From contig NZ_BNED01000005.1 of the NCBI RefSeq assembly GCF_016755875.1, positions 3,982,001 through 4,046,000 on the forward strand: a stretch of DNA of 64,000 nt, in the 5' to 3' direction. Positions 8,669 to 20,171 of the stretch are shown in pieces; within the stretch, counting starts at the first letter, position 1; the number at the start of each line of letters is the position of its first letter. Origin of the DNA: Streptomyces spororaveus (GTDB lineage: Bacteria > Actinomycetota > Actinomycetes > Streptomycetales > Streptomycetaceae). The position numbers and the translations under genes were made by a program. A model generated the notes under the pieces. That model was not told the DNA's origin. It searched no databases and saw only the letters and a program-made list of their open reading frames with translations.

Positions 8669-9538
8669 TCATAGCCATTCGCCGATCGCGGCGATCAGGA
8701 CGGTGGCCTCGAAGCGGACCGCGAGTTTGTCGAACCGGGTGGCGACCGCCCGGTTGCGCTTGAGCCGGTTGATCCCGCACTCGACCGCGTGCCGGGCCTT
8801 GTAGTCCTCGCGGTCGAAAGCCGGGGGCCGCCCGCCGGCCTTCCCGCGCCGTTTGCGGTTGGCGGCCTGGTCGGCAGGCTCCGGGATCGTGCACCGGATT
8901 CCCCGCTTCCGCAGGTAGGCTCGGTTGGCGCGGGAGGAGTACGCCTTGTCGCCCCGCACTCGCAACGGCCGGACACGGGGACGGCCTCGTCCGGTGCGAG
9001 GGACTCGGATGCCTTCCAGGACAGCGGCGAACTGAGGACTGTCACCACGCTGACCTGCGGTGACCAGCAAGGACAGCGGCCGTTGGCCTTGCTCGCAGGC
9101 GAGATGAATCTTGGTGGTGAAACCTCCCCGGGACCGGCCCAGGCCGTGGTCGTCGGGCTCGGTGCGGGTTCCGCCAGGCGGTTCCTTCTGGGCCTGTCCG
9201 TCGCGGCGGGCGCCTGCGGCGTGCTGATGGGCCCGGCAGATCGTGGAGTCGACGTTGATCTCCCACGTGATCAGCCCGGCTGCATCCGCCTGAGCCTGCA
9301 GCCGGGTCAGCAGCAAGTGCCAGATCCCGTCGCGCTGCCAGCGGCGGAAGAGTCCGTAGACCGTCTGCCACGGCCCGTATTCGAGTGGCAGATCCCGCCA
9401 CGGAGCACCAGTCCGTGCCCGCCACCGGATGCCGTCGATCAGCTTCCGCCGACCCAGCGACCGCCTGCCCACCACCGCCACCGGCAGCAACGGCTCCAGC
9501 ACCGCCCACTGCTCGTCAGAAAGATCCCCTCGCCCCAC
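8669..9538 (-). CDS. IS5-family DDE transposase
   Basis: This 289-residue transposase appears full length in one frame. The N-terminal DUF4096-like domain ([14 protein letters not shown]...) is followed by the DDE domain. The presumed catalytic residues lie in [12 protein letters not shown] (first Asp), [11 protein letters not shown] (second Asp) and [11 protein letters not shown] (Glu). The start is GTG 9538. No internal stop or frameshift is seen, so the element may be active. It occupies the right portion of the element, and the left portion carries the passenger gene. Confidence 0.93.
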   Translation of the reverse strand: MGRGDLSDEQWAVLEPLLPVAVVGRRSLGRRKLIDGIRWRARTGAPWRDLPLEYGPWQTVYGLFRRWQRDGIWHLLLTRLQAQADAAGLITWEINVDSTICRAHQHAAGARRDGQAQKEPPGGTRTEPDDHGLGRSRGGFTTKIHLACEQGQRPLSLLVTAGQRGDSPQFAAVLEGIRVPRTGRGRPRVRPLRVRGDKAYSSRANRAYLRKRGIRCTIPEPADQAANRKRRGKAGGRPPAFDREDYKARHAVECGINRLKRNRAVATRFDKLAVRFEATVLIAAIGEWL

Positions 9539-9578
9539 CCCGAGATCATCACGGCGCGAGACGAGGGAACGAGCCCAC

Positions 9579-9593
9579 TTCTAAAACACGGCC
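9579..9593. repeat. Right terminal inverted repeat of the IS
   Basis: TTCTAAAACACGGCC is the perfect complement of the left end. The transposase start (9538) is 40 bp inside this end, so its promoter must overlap or abut the repeat. Confidence 0.93.
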
Positions 9594-9602
9594 TAGGGGG
9601 CG

Positions 9603-9628
9603 CCGTCGGCCCCGGCCGGGGCCGACGG
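9603..9628. terminator. Bidirectional terminator, originally between DUF3180 and the 125-aa gene
   Basis: A perfect palindrome with 13-bp arms (CCGTCGGCCCCGG / CCGGGGCCGACGG) lies ten bases after the IS and just beyond the end of the convergent gene at 9632. The insertion now separates it from the DUF3180 gene it probably served. Confidence 0.65.
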
Positions 9629-9631
9629 GGA

Positions 9632-10009
9632 CTACCCGGGGTACACGTACCCCAGCCACTCCCAGAGCCTGCGGCCGCCCGGCCCCTTGTCCTCCCAGTC
9701 GCAGAACTGGAGGTCCGCGAGGGCCCCGTCGACCGCGAAGAGGGACACCTCGCCGTCGTACCCCCCGTCGGCGTCACAGAGGGCGGCCCCGGCCACCACG
9801 GCCGTCCGCCTCTCCGTCGCAACCGCCGGCACGGCGTCCGTGTCCACGCTCAGGTACACGCACGGACACGCGCAGTCGCTCGCGCGCATCACCGTGTGCG
9901 GGATCTGGGCCCGGAAGCGCCGCTCGTCGTCCGAATCCCCGGCCAGCAGCAGCTGGAGCGTCCGCCGTACGTCCTCGTCCAGGGGCTCCCAGCCGTCCGG
10001 CCCGGGCAC
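9632..10009 (-). CDS. Conserved hypothetical protein downstream of folE
   Basis: This 125-residue soluble acidic protein has no recognised domain. A central Cys-containing stretch SDCACPCVYLSVD (near residues 44-56) is the most distinctive part. The GTG start at 10009 lies three bases after the folE stop, so it is almost certainly translated with folE. No signal peptide or membrane segment is seen. A link to folate or tetrahydrobiopterin metabolism is suggested only by the operon position. Confidence 0.75.
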   Translation of the reverse strand: MPGPDGWEPLDEDVRRTLQLLLAGDSDDERRFRAQIPHTVMRASDCACPCVYLSVDTDAVPAVATERRTAVVAGAALCDADGGYDGEVSLFAVDGALADLQFCDWEDKGPGGRRLWEWLGYVYPG

Positions 10010-10012
10010 CGG

Positions 10013-10621
10013 TCAGCGAGCCATGATCAGGCTCATGGCCTCGTTGCGGGTGGCGGGGTCGCGGAGCTGGCCGCGGACCGCCGAGGTGATGGTCTTCGCG
10101 CCGGGCTTGCGGACGCCTCGCATGGTCATGCACATGTGCTCGCACTCGATGACCACGATGACCCCGCGCGGGTCCAGGATCTCCATCAGGGAGTCCGCGA
10201 TCTGCGTGGTCAGACGCTCCTGCACCTGGGGGCGGCGGGCGAACACATCCACGAGGCGGGCCAGCTTCGACAGGCCGGTGATCTTGCCGTCGGTGGACGG
10301 GATGTAGCCGACGTGCGCCACCCCGTGGAAGGGGACCAGGTGGTGCTCACAGCTGGACATGACTTCGATGTCCTTCACGAGGACCATCTCGTCGTGGCCC
10401 AGGTCGAACGTCGTGGTCAGGACCTCTTCGGGCTTCTGGTAGAGGCCGGCGAATATCTCCCGGTACGAGCGCGCCACGCGCGCCGGGGTCTCCAGGAGGC
10501 CCTCGCGGTCCGGGTCCTCGCCGACCGCGATCAGGAGCTCACGGACCGCCGCCTCGGCGCGCTTCTCGTCGAACACGCCGATCGTGCCCTCGTCGCCGGT
10601 CAAGGTCACTGGGTCGGTCAT
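10013..10621 (-). CDS. folE: GTP cyclohydrolase I
   Basis: This 202-residue enzyme converts GTP to dihydroneopterin triphosphate, the first step of folate synthesis. Zinc-binding Cys and His are visible in [13 protein letters not shown], with a further Cys in VIECEHMCM. Other conserved segments are [25 protein letters not shown] and a C-terminal FLSLI-like MSLIMAR. The ATG at 10621 has GAGGAAGAG directly upstream. Together with the convergent folP-folB-folK genes, the window encodes four folate enzymes. A strong hairpin upstream separates it from ftsH, so folE probably has its own promoter or relies on readthrough. Confidence 0.96.
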   Translation of the reverse strand: MTDPVTLTGDEGTIGVFDEKRAEAAVRELLIAVGEDPDREGLLETPARVARSYREIFAGLYQKPEEVLTTTFDLGHDEMVLVKDIEVMSSCEHHLVPFHGVAHVGYIPSTDGKITGLSKLARLVDVFARRPQVQERLTTQIADSLMEILDPRGVIVVIECEHMCMTMRGVRKPGAKTITSAVRGQLRDPATRNEAMSLIMAR

Positions 10622-10661
10622 CTCTTCCTCGTTCCTGTCCGCACACGCGGTCTTGCGAATG

Positions 10662-10699
10662 AGCCGCGCCCCCCAGGCTAGAACCTGGGGGGCGCGGCT
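10662..10699 (-). terminator. Strong terminator between ftsH and folE
   Basis: Perfect 16-bp arms AGCCGCGCCCCCCAGG and CCTGGGGGGCGCGGCT enclose the loop CTAGAA, 28 bp after the ftsH stop on the minus strand and 41 bp before the folE start. Confidence 0.85.
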
Positions 10700-10727
10700 T
10701 CCATTCCGGGTGGGGTGGGGCCCCTGG

Positions 10728-12755
<2,028 letters not shown>

Positions 12756-12971
12756 CCATACGGGACGCCAGGCGTCCCGTCCCTCCTGCCCGTAGGTAAA
12801 TGCTGCTGTGAGTAAAGACTGTTCTTCGGAATGTACCCCTGAATTGTCACCCGCGGCCCTGTGGGACGGCTGACAGACCCGCCTTCCCCTGCTCCAACGG
12901 CGGGAATCGCCCCCAGGTTCCCCGCGGGCCTGCCGGGGTTCCCGGGGACGGGAGCGGGAGCGGTGGCCGGA

Positions 12972-13532
12972 TCAGCCGCCGTAGACGTGCGGGGCGAGCG
13001 TGCCGACGAACGGCAGGTTGCGGTACTTCTCCGCGTAGTCCAGGCCGTAGCCCACGACGAACTCGTTCGGGATGTCGAAGCCGACCCACTTCACGTCGAT
13101 CGCGACCTTCGCGGCCTCGGGCTTGCGCAGCAGCGTGACGACCTCCAGGGAGGCCGGCTGGCGGGAGCCCAGGTTCGACAGGAGCCAGGACAGCGTCAGG
13201 CCCGAGTCGATGATGTCCTCGACGATCAGGACGTGCTTGTCCTTGATGTCGGTGTCCAGGTCCTTGAGGATCCGCACCACACCGGAGGACTGGGTCCCGG
13301 CGCCGTACGAGGACACCGCCATCCAGTCCATGGTGAGCGGGGTGGACAAGGCGCGCGCCAGGTCCGCCATCACCATCACGGCGCCCTTGAGCACACCGAC
13401 GATGAGCAGGTCCTTGCCCGCGTACTCCGCGTCGATCTTCGCGGCCAGCTCGGCCAGCTTCGCGTCGATCTCTTCCTTGGTGATGAGCACCGACTGGAGG
13501 TCGCTGCCCATGTCCTTCTCGTCCACCCGCAT
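12972..13532 (-). CDS. hpt: Hypoxanthine phosphoribosyltransferase
   Basis: This 186-residue type I phosphoribosyltransferase salvages hypoxanthine/guanine using PRPP. The PRPP-binding loop [13 protein letters not shown] is at 101-113, the flexible loop [14 protein letters not shown] near 71-84, and the base-contact region [19 protein letters not shown] lies towards the C-terminus. ATG 13532 is used; internal ATG 13511 (MGSDLQSV) is an alternative but has poor spacing to its purine run. It sits between tilS and ftsH, an order conserved across many bacteria. Confidence 0.95.
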   Translation of the reverse strand: MRVDEKDMGSDLQSVLITKEEIDAKLAELAAKIDAEYAGKDLLIVGVLKGAVMVMADLARALSTPLTMDWMAVSSYGAGTQSSGVVRILKDLDTDIKDKHVLIVEDIIDSGLTLSWLLSNLGSRQPASLEVVTLLRKPEAAKVAIDVKWVGFDIPNEFVVGYGLDYAEKYRNLPFVGTLAPHVYGG

Positions 13533-13597
13533 CACTTTCGTTGTCGGCCGGGGCTCCGGGGGCGACCCCGGAGGACTCAGCCGTGTTTCAGCACCAA

Positions 13598-14650
13598 TCA
13601 GCCCTGCCGGATGACAAGTCTGCCACCCTGCCGCTGGGCCTCGACCCGGCCGGGCAGGTTGATGGCGCCCTGACCGCGCCATCCGGTGATGAGACGGTCG
13701 ACTTCTTCGATGTGGCGGGCGAAGAGGGAGCCCGCGGGGGACCCCGCCGCGACGACGGCCCTGCGCAGCACGCGGCGGCGGACGGCCGGGGGCAGGGCGT
13801 AGAGCTTGGCGCACTCCAGGCGGCCGTCCGCGTCGCGTACGCCGGTCTCCGCCTCGGCGGCCCAGGCGTCCAGGGCGTCGGCGTCGTCCCGGGAGAGCTG
13901 CGCGGTGCGGGCGAGCGCCTCGACGACTCCCTTGCCGAGCGCCTTTTCGAGGGCGGGCAGTCCCTCGTGGCGCAGCCGGGAGCGGGTGTAGGCGGGGTCG
14001 ATGTTGTGCGGGTCGTCCCAGACGGGGAGGGACTGGACCATGCAGGCCTTGCGGGCGGTCTGCCGGTCGACCTGGAGGAAGGGGCGGCGGTAGCGGTTGG
14101 TGCGACGCGCGGTGCCGGGACCGCCGGAGACCTCGGGCATGCCGGAGAGCGAGCGGATGCCGGAGCCGCGGGCCAGGCCCAGCAGGACGGTTTCGGCTTG
14201 ATCGTCCCGGGTGTGGCCGAGCAGCACCGCGGCGGCGCCGAGGCGGTCCGCGGCCTCGTCCAGGGCCCCGTAGCGGGCGTCGCGCGCGGCGGCCTCGGGG
14301 CCTCCGTCGCGCCCGACGCGCACGGCGACGGACTCCACCGGGTCGAGGCGCAGTGCGGTCATGCGGGTGACGACCTCGGCGGCGCGCAGGTCGGAGCCGG
14401 GCTGCAGTCCGTGGTCGACGGTGATGCCGCCGGCCCGGATGCCGAGCTTGGGGGCCTCGAAGGCGAGGGCGGAGGCGAGTGCCATGGAGTCGGCGCCGCC
14501 GGAGCAGGCGACGAGGACGAGCGGCAGGGAGCCCGCGGCGCGGCGGGGGCCGGCGGGGCTGCCTGTGTGGTCGGTGAGGTCGGTGAGGACGTCGTGGAGT
14601 ACGCGGCGGACCGCCAGGCGTATCGCCGCGACCGCAGGATGGGGACCCAT
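13598..14650 (-). CDS. tilS: tRNA(Ile)-lysidine synthetase
   Basis: This 350-residue N-type ATP pyrophosphatase adds lysine to C34 of the minor tRNA-Ile, switching its codon and amino-acid identity. The PP-loop SGGADS is at 50-55, followed by the signatures [10 protein letters not shown] and [21 protein letters not shown]. The C-terminal accessory domain is shortened compared with E. coli, as is usual in actinobacteria. The start is ATG 14650. It is 65 bp upstream of hpt on the same strand. Confidence 0.94.
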   Translation of the reverse strand: MGPHPAVAAIRLAVRRVLHDVLTDLTDHTGSPAGPRRAAGSLPLVLVACSGGADSMALASALAFEAPKLGIRAGGITVDHGLQPGSDLRAAEVVTRMTALRLDPVESVAVRVGRDGGPEAAARDARYGALDEAADRLGAAAVLLGHTRDDQAETVLLGLARGSGIRSLSGMPEVSGGPGTARRTNRYRRPFLQVDRQTARKACMVQSLPVWDDPHNIDPAYTRSRLRHEGLPALEKALGKGVVEALARTAQLSRDDADALDAWAAEAETGVRDADGRLECAKLYALPPAVRRRVLRRAVVAAGSPAGSLFARHIEEVDRLITGWRGQGAINLPGRVEAQRQGGRLVIRQG

Positions 14651-14874
14651 GTCCGGTGCCCTTCGATGGAGTTCGGATGCCTCGGAGGCGTTGGGGTGGT
14701 GTGCTGGGGTGCTGCTGCCCGGCTGCCCCCGCGGAACGGGAGGATGTCACTCAGAGTGCGTCGATGGTGACAGAACCGAGCCGTTCCCCGAGCATCGCAC
14801 GCCCTTCCACGGCCCACGGTCCCTCGGATGGGTGACGCTGCTTCCCCCAGTGAGACATGTTTACGCCCCGTGTG

Positions 14875-16017
14875 TCACTCCGCTTCGCTCGGTTCGCTCC
14901 CCTTGCGGTGCACGCGTGCCACCCAGTCGGCGGGCCTGGCGATCTCGGCCTTGGTCGGCAGTGTGTTCGGGGAGGTCCACACCCGGTTGAAGCCGTCCAT
15001 GCCGACCTGGCCGACGACGGCGCGGACGAAGCGCTCGCCGTCGCGGTACTGGCGCAGCTTGGCGTCGAGGCCCAGCAGCTTGCGCAGCGTGGCGTCGAGC
15101 CGCCCGGCGCCGCTGGCCCGGCGCTGCTGGAACTTCTCGCGGATCTCGGCGACCGAGGGCACCACCTGGGGACCGACCCCGTCCATGACGAAGTCGGCGT
15201 GCCCCTCCAGCAGGGACATGACGGCGGTGAGCCGGCCCAGGATCTCGCGCTGCTCGGGGGTCTGCACGAGCTCCACGAGCGAACGCCCCTCCTCGCCCTG
15301 CTCGGCGTCGGGGCGGGCGCCCGCGAAGGACTGGGCGGCCTCGCGGATCCGTTCCAGGACGGTGGACGGGTCCACCTCGGTGGCGCCGAGGAACGTCTGG
15401 ATTTCGCCTTCGAGGTGGTCGCGCAGCCACGGGACGGCCGTGAACTGTGTACGGTGCGTCTCCTCGTGCAGGCAGACCCACAGCCGGAAGTCGTGCGGGT
15501 GCACGTCCAGCTCGCGCTCCACGTGCACGATGTTGGGCGCGACGAGCAGCAGCCGGCCGCCGGCGGCGGAGGCGGGCAGGTCACGGGAGACCGGCGCGAA
15601 GGTCTCGTACTGGCCCAGGACCCGGGAGGCCAGGAAGCTCAGCAGCATGCCCAGTTCGACGCCGGTGACCTTGCCGCCGACGGCGCCGAGGACGGCCCCG
15701 CCGGAGGCGCCCGCCCGGCGCTCCTGCATCTTGCCGAGGAGCGGCTGGAGCAGCTCGCGGAACCCGGCGACGTTGGCCTTGACCCAGCCGGCCCGGTCGA
15801 CGACCAGGACGGGCGTGTCGGGGACGGCCGACCCCTCGGGGATCATCCGGGTGAACTCGCGCACGTGCCGTTCCGAGGTCCTGGCGTGCCGCCGCAGCTC
15901 GGCGACGACGGCTCGCGCCTCGTCCCGGGTGACCTCCGGGCCGGGTCGTACCAGCCGGGTCGCGGTCGCCACCGCGAGGTTCCAGTCGACCATCTCCGCA
16001 CCACCGATGCTCGTCAT
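14875..16017 (-). CDS. Zinc-dependent metallopeptidase-like protein (DUF2342/zincin_2)
   Basis: This 380-residue protein carries a zincin HExxH motif HEETH at 184-188, in WVCLHEETHRTQF, inside an otherwise family-specific scaffold. A downstream Glu/His-rich stretch (LEGHADFVMDGVG) probably supplies further metal ligands. Members are actinobacterial and usually lie between tilS and dacB; substrates are unknown. The 224-bp gap to tilS contains no obvious gene. The start is ATG 16017. No clear signal peptide is seen, so the protein is probably cytoplasmic. Confidence 0.85.
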   Translation of the reverse strand: MTSIGGAEMVDWNLAVATATRLVRPGPEVTRDEARAVVAELRRHARTSERHVREFTRMIPEGSAVPDTPVLVVDRAGWVKANVAGFRELLQPLLGKMQERRAGASGGAVLGAVGGKVTGVELGMLLSFLASRVLGQYETFAPVSRDLPASAAGGRLLLVAPNIVHVERELDVHPHDFRLWVCLHEETHRTQFTAVPWLRDHLEGEIQTFLGATEVDPSTVLERIREAAQSFAGARPDAEQGEEGRSLVELVQTPEQREILGRLTAVMSLLEGHADFVMDGVGPQVVPSVAEIREKFQQRRASGAGRLDATLRKLLGLDAKLRQYRDGERFVRAVVGQVGMDGFNRVWTSPNTLPTKAEIARPADWVARVHRKGSEPSEAE

Positions 16018-16055
16018 GCGTCAACCGTACGTGGACCGGCCCTCCGGCGGACCCC

Positions 16056-17504
16056 CTACGAAGCGGTCGCGACGGCGGCGGCCAGCTTGTCGAGGGCCTT
16101 CTCGGCGCCCTCGGGGCCGGGGGTGTTCGCCGTCAGGAAGGCGAAGGCGAGGAGCCGGCCGGAGGAGTCGACGACCGTCCCGGAGAGGGAGTTCACCCCG
16201 GACAGGGTGCCGGTCTTGGCGCGGAGCAGGCCGGCCGCCGGGGAGCTGCCGGAGTTGCGGGCCTTGAGGGTTCCGGTGAATCCGGCGACGGGCAGTCCGG
16301 TGAGGACGGGTCTCAGCTCGGGGCGCTGGGGGTCGGCGGCCTTGCTGAGGAGCCCGGTGAGCAGGCCGGCGCTCACCTTGTCGGCGCGGTTCAGGCCGCT
16401 GCCGTCGGCGAAGCGGGAGCCGGCGGTGTCGATGCCGAGGGTGGTCAGCCGGTCGGTGACGGCCTTCTCGGCGCCCTCGAAGCTCGCGGGACGGCCGGAG
16501 GCGAGGGCGGTCTGCCGGGCGAGGGCCTCGGCGATGTCGTTGTCGCTGTTGGTCAGCATCCGCTCGACGAGCCCGGCGACCGGGGTGGAGAGGGTGACGG
16601 CCAGCGGCTGGACGCCGGCGGCGGCCTTGGCCTTCGCGGGTTCGCCGGTGACCTTGATGCCGCGTTCGGCCAGCAGGGTGCGGAAGGCCCGGGCGGCGTC
16701 CTCGGAGGGGTCGTCGGACCGGTCCACGGGCCCGGAGGCGGAGTCGTCGGGGCGGCCCTCGTCGGCCGTCAGGGCGGTCACCGGAGCGATGTTGGGGTTG
16801 GCGCCGATCGGGTGGCGGGCGGGGCCGGTGTAGAGGCTGTCGTCGTATCCCAGGGTCACGGTGTCGGTGCCGGCGGCCTTGAGGGCCTGCGCGGTGTCGG
16901 CGGCCAGGGCGACGAGGCTGCCGCCGGATCCGGCGGGGCTCTTCTTCTTCGCGGTGAGCGAGGGGTCGCCGCCGCCGACCAGGACGATCTGCCCGGGGGC
17001 GGCGCCGGGCGTGACGGTGGTCCTGATCCGGTGCTCGGGCCCGAGGGCGGCCAGCACGGCCGCGGCGGTGGCGATCTTGACGGTGGAGGCGGGGGTCATC
17101 GCGTCCCGCGCCCCGGACTCGTAGAGGACCTGCCCGGTGGCGGTGTCGACGACGGACGCGGTGCGGACGGTGCCGAGCGCGGGGTCGGCCAGCAGCGGCT
17201 TCAGCGCGGCGGCCAGGCCCCCGGCGGAGGCGGGCTCGGCGGGGGCGCTCTGTTCGCGCGGTGCGCCGGGGCCGATCGCTCCGAGCACCCCGGGGGCGCT
17301 GGGCGCCGCCTCGGGCAGGGCCCCGGAACCGGGCCCTCCATCGTGATCTGTGCCACCCGTACGGCTCCAGGAGGCGGCTCTGTCCCGCTCGGCCTTACGC
17401 TGGCCGGAGTCCCAAGGACCGGCGGCGGTCACCGCTGCCACCGACAGGGCGAGGCCGGCGACGGCCGACCCTGCGATGAGCTGCCACGTCTTGACCAATG
17501 GCAC
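16056..17504 (-). CDS. dacB: D-alanyl-D-alanine carboxypeptidase/endopeptidase (PBP4 type, S13)
   Basis: This 482-residue exported penicillin-binding protein has an N-terminal hydrophobic signal/anchor segment at about residues 8-29, a Pro/Ala/Gly-rich linker, then the S13 domain. Active-site motifs are STVK (140-143), SDN (320-322) and KTG (430-432). It trims peptidoglycan stem peptides outside the membrane. GTG 17504 is chosen because GAAAGGGG lies ten bases upstream; longer in-frame starts (ATG 17534, GTG 17549) lack ribosome sites. It is divergent from ppa across 163 bp. Confidence 0.92.
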   Translation of the reverse strand: MPLVKTWQLIAGSAVAGLALSVAAVTAAGPWDSGQRKAERDRAASWSRTGGTDHDGGPGSGALPEAAPSAPGVLGAIGPGAPREQSAPAEPASAGGLAAALKPLLADPALGTVRTASVVDTATGQVLYESGARDAMTPASTVKIATAAAVLAALGPEHRIRTTVTPGAAPGQIVLVGGGDPSLTAKKKSPAGSGGSLVALAADTAQALKAAGTDTVTLGYDDSLYTGPARHPIGANPNIAPVTALTADEGRPDDSASGPVDRSDDPSEDAARAFRTLLAERGIKVTGEPAKAKAAAGVQPLAVTLSTPVAGLVERMLTNSDNDIAEALARQTALASGRPASFEGAEKAVTDRLTTLGIDTAGSRFADGSGLNRADKVSAGLLTGLLSKAADPQRPELRPVLTGLPVAGFTGTLKARNSGSSPAAGLLRAKTGTLSGVNSLSGTVVDSSGRLLAFAFLTANTPGPEGAEKALDKLAAAVATAS

Positions 17505-17667
17505 CTCGGACCAGCCCCTTTCGCGATCACACATATGCGTGAGGGACACTTAACCACTGCGTCTTGCCGCGAGCATGGCACCCCACCCGGCAGGGCTGGG
17601 ACGGACGCCCACGCAGTTGAACCGACGCAGTCCCGAAGCAATGAAGCTGATCATGGAGGAGCAGGAC

Positions 17668-18162
17668 GTGGAGTTCGACGTCACCATCGAGATCCCCAAG
17701 GGTTCGCGGAACAAGTACGAGGTGGACCACGAGACCGGCCGGATCCGTCTGGACCGTCGCCTCTTCACCTCGACCAGCTACCCGGCCGACTACGGCTTCG
17801 TCGAGAACACCCTCGGCGAGGACGGCGACCCGCTGGACGCGCTGGTCATCCTTGACGAGCCGACCTTCCCGGGCTGCCTGATCAAGTGCCGCGCGATCGG
17901 CATGTTCAACATGACGGACGAGGCGGGCGGCGACGCCAAGCTGCTGTGCGTGCCGGCCTCCGACCCGCGTGTCGAGCACCTGCGCGACATCCACCACGTG
18001 TCCGAGTTCGACCGCCTGGAGATCCAGCACTTCTTCGAGGTCTACAAGGACCTGGAGCCGGGCAAGTCCGTCGAGGGCGCGAACTGGGTCGGCCGCACCG
18101 AGGCCGAGGCCGAGATCGAGGCCTCGTTCAAGCGCCTGGAGGCGCAGGGCGGCCACCACTGA
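17668..18162 (+). CDS. ppa: Inorganic pyrophosphatase (family I)
   Basis: This 164-residue cytosolic enzyme hydrolyses pyrophosphate to drive biosynthetic reactions. The signature DGDPLDALV (metal-binding Asp residues) is present, preceded by the conserved [10 protein letters not shown] and YPADYGF motifs. GTG 17668 has GGAGGA seven bases upstream, and homology begins at EFDVTIE. It is divergent from dacB and followed by a strong hairpin. Confidence 0.96.
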   Translation: MEFDVTIEIPKGSRNKYEVDHETGRIRLDRRLFTSTSYPADYGFVENTLGEDGDPLDALVILDEPTFPGCLIKCRAIGMFNMTDEAGGDAKLLCVPASDPRVEHLRDIHHVSEFDRLEIQHFFEVYKDLEPGKSVEGANWVGRTEAEAEIEASFKRLEAQGGHH

Positions 18163-18215
18163 GCTCGCGCTCTGCGGTGACGGGCCGGGGTACTCCCCCG
18201 CGCCCCTCGTGACAT

Positions 18216-18248
18216 GGCGGGCGGTATCCCTCCGGGATGCCGCCCGCC
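18216..18248 (+). terminator. Terminator after ppa
   Basis: Fifteen-base arms GGCGGGCGGTATCCC and GGGATGCCGCCCGCC pair with one G-T wobble around loop TCC, 54 bp after the ppa stop. Confidence 0.75.
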
Positions 18249-18377
18249 GTCGTGTTCGCGGGACGGGGCGGGGCGGTCGGGCCGGGCGTTGCGGGGTATC
18301 GGGTACGTGCTGGGCATGCGGCAGGAGGAAACGATTCCGCATACTGATACCCCGGATGATCACGGACTGGAGGACGC

Positions 18378-20018
18378 GTGGCGGAGGCCGACGGGGCGGA
18401 GGACAGGAAGCCCCAGTCCGACGAGGCGCACAGCGCCTTCACGCCGCCGCCCGGAATGGAGCCGGACGTTCCCGAGGAGGACCAGCCCACCTCGGAATTC
18501 GCCCGTCCGGCGGGCGCCGAACCTGTGGAGCCCGAGCCCGAGGGGTCGGCCTTCGCCGCCCCGGCCACCTACCGGGCCGCGCAGTCCCCGCCCGCCTACA
18601 CCCCCGGCCAGGGCTTTCCCGTCGCGCAGATGAAGGAGTCGCCCTGGCAGGACCGCATGCGCACGATGCTGCGCATGCCGGTCGACGTACGCCCCGTGCC
18701 GGAGCTCGTGCAGCGCCACAGCGAGAGCGGGCCCGCCGTGGGCCGCGTGCTCGACCTGACCCTGCGCATCGGCGAGCTGCTGCTCGCGGGCGGTGAGGGC
18801 GCCGAGGACGTGGAGGCCGCGATGTTCGCGGTGGCCCGCTCCTACGGACTGGACCGCTGCGAGCCGACCGTCACCTTCACCATGCTGTCGATCACCCACC
18901 ACCCCTCGCTGGTGGGCGACCCGGTCACGGCCAGCCGGACCGTGCGCCGCCGCGGCACCGACTACAACCGGCTCGCGGCCGTGTTCCGGCTCGTGGACGA
19001 CATCAGCGCCCACGAGATCGACGTGACGCTGGAGGAGGCCTACCGGCGCCTCGCCGAGATCCGCCGCAACCGGCACCCGTACCCCGGCTGGATGCTCACG
19101 GCCTCCGCCGGACTGCTCGCCGGGGCCGCCTCCACCCTCGTCGGCGGTGGGGTCCTCGTCTTCTTCGCCGCTGCGATCGGCGCGGTCCTCGGTGACCGCC
19201 TGGCCTGGCTGTGCGCCGGGCGCGGGCTGCCCGAGTTCTACCAGTTCGTCGTCGCCGCGATGCCGCCCGCCGCCATCGGGGTGGCGCTGAACATGACCGC
19301 GATCGACGTCAAGGCCTCCGCCGTGATCACCGGCGGGCTGTTCGCGCTGCTGCCGGGACGGGCCGTGGTCGCGGCCGTGCAGGACGGCCTGACCGGCTAC
19401 TACATCACCGCGTCCGCCCGGCTGCTGGAGGTCATGTACCTCTTCATCGGCATCATCATGGGCGTGCTGGTGGTGCTCTACGTGGGGCTGCAGTTCGACG
19501 CCTCGCCGCGGCCGGAGGAGGTCCTCCAGATCCAGCAGCGGCCGCTGATCCAGATCGCCGCCTCGATGGTGCTGGTGTTCACCTTCGCGATCCTGCTCCA
19601 GCAGGAACGCTCCACCGTGTGGATCGTGACCCTGAACGGCGCGGTCGCCTGGGTCACCTTCGGGGCCCTGCACTACGCGGGGGGCATCCCGCCCGTTCCG
19701 TCCACGGCCATCGCGGCCGGGCTGGTGGGCCTCTTCGGACAGCTCTTCTCGCGCTACCGGTTCGCCTCCGCCCTGCCGTACGTGACGGCCGCCATCGGCC
19801 CGCTGCTGCCCGGCTCGGCCGTCTACTACGGGCTGCTGCTGATCGCCGAGAACCGGCTGAACGAGGGCCTGGGCTCGCTGGTGAACGCCGCGGCCATCGC
19901 GCTGGCCATCGCGATCGGGGTCAACCTCGGCTCGGAGGCCTCGCGGCTGTTCATGCGCATCCCGGGGGCCACGAGTGCCGCCAAGCGCCGGGCGGCGAAG
20001 CGGACCCGCGGCTTCTGA
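18378..20018 (+). CDS. Threonine/serine exporter family protein (ThrE-like)
   Basis: This 546-residue protein has a long hydrophilic, Pro/Glu-rich N-terminus (to about residue 105). A conserved cytoplasmic domain follows (LDLTLRIGELLLAGGEGAEDVEAAM), then about ten membrane segments in two halves (ThrE and ThrE_2 domains). ThrE of Corynebacterium glutamicum exports L-threonine and L-serine by proton antiport; substrate here is inferred by family. The start is GTG 18378, 130 bp after the ppa terminator. It ends with a basic tail and converges with the DedA gene. Confidence 0.85.
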   Translation: MAEADGAEDRKPQSDEAHSAFTPPPGMEPDVPEEDQPTSEFARPAGAEPVEPEPEGSAFAAPATYRAAQSPPAYTPGQGFPVAQMKESPWQDRMRTMLRMPVDVRPVPELVQRHSESGPAVGRVLDLTLRIGELLLAGGEGAEDVEAAMFAVARSYGLDRCEPTVTFTMLSITHHPSLVGDPVTASRTVRRRGTDYNRLAAVFRLVDDISAHEIDVTLEEAYRRLAEIRRNRHPYPGWMLTASAGLLAGAASTLVGGGVLVFFAAAIGAVLGDRLAWLCAGRGLPEFYQFVVAAMPPAAIGVALNMTAIDVKASAVITGGLFALLPGRAVVAAVQDGLTGYYITASARLLEVMYLFIGIIMGVLVVLYVGLQFDASPRPEEVLQIQQRPLIQIAASMVLVFTFAILLQQERSTVWIVTLNGAVAWVTFGALHYAGGIPPVPSTAIAAGLVGLFGQLFSRYRFASALPYVTAAIGPLLPGSAVYYGLLLIAENRLNEGLGSLVNAAAIALAIAIGVNLGSEASRLFMRIPGATSAAKRRAAKRTRGF

Positions 20019-20037
20019 GCGCTGCGTCTGCGGGTGC

Positions 20038-20139
20038 CCGTACGGGGCCGTCCGTGCGGGGCCGCCCGTACGCGGCCCCGTACGGACCCGTGCACGGGCA
20101 CACGTACGCCCCGGGGCCTCTGGCGGGCCTCCGGGGCGT
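20038..20139. terminator. Two hairpins between convergent ThrE-like and DedA genes
   Basis: Arms CCGTACGGGGCCG (20038-20050) and CGGCCCCGTACGG (20073-20085) form a perfect 13-bp stem. A second stem pairs ACGCCCCGG (20106-20114) with CCGGGGCGT (20131-20139). GTACG recurs several times in the spacer. Confidence 0.65.
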
Positions 20140-20171
20140 GACGGTCGTACGGGGGGTGCTGCGGGCGGGCC

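Larger units (their letters stand above)
8259..9593. mobile_element. IS5-type insertion sequence, 1335 bp, with passenger gene
   Basis: The element is bounded by perfect 15-bp inverted repeats GGCCGTGTTTTAGAA (8259-8273) and TTCTAAAACACGGCC (9579-9593). It is flanked by TA on both sides (8257-8258 and 9594-9595), consistent with a two-base target duplication. It holds an intact DDE transposase gene (8669-9538) next to the right repeat. About 400 bp beyond the transposase carries a separate 109-codon gene whose stop lies in the left repeat. Perfect ends and intact transposase suggest a recent insertion. It lies between the DUF3180 stop and that gene's presumed terminator at 9603-9628. Confidence 0.92.
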
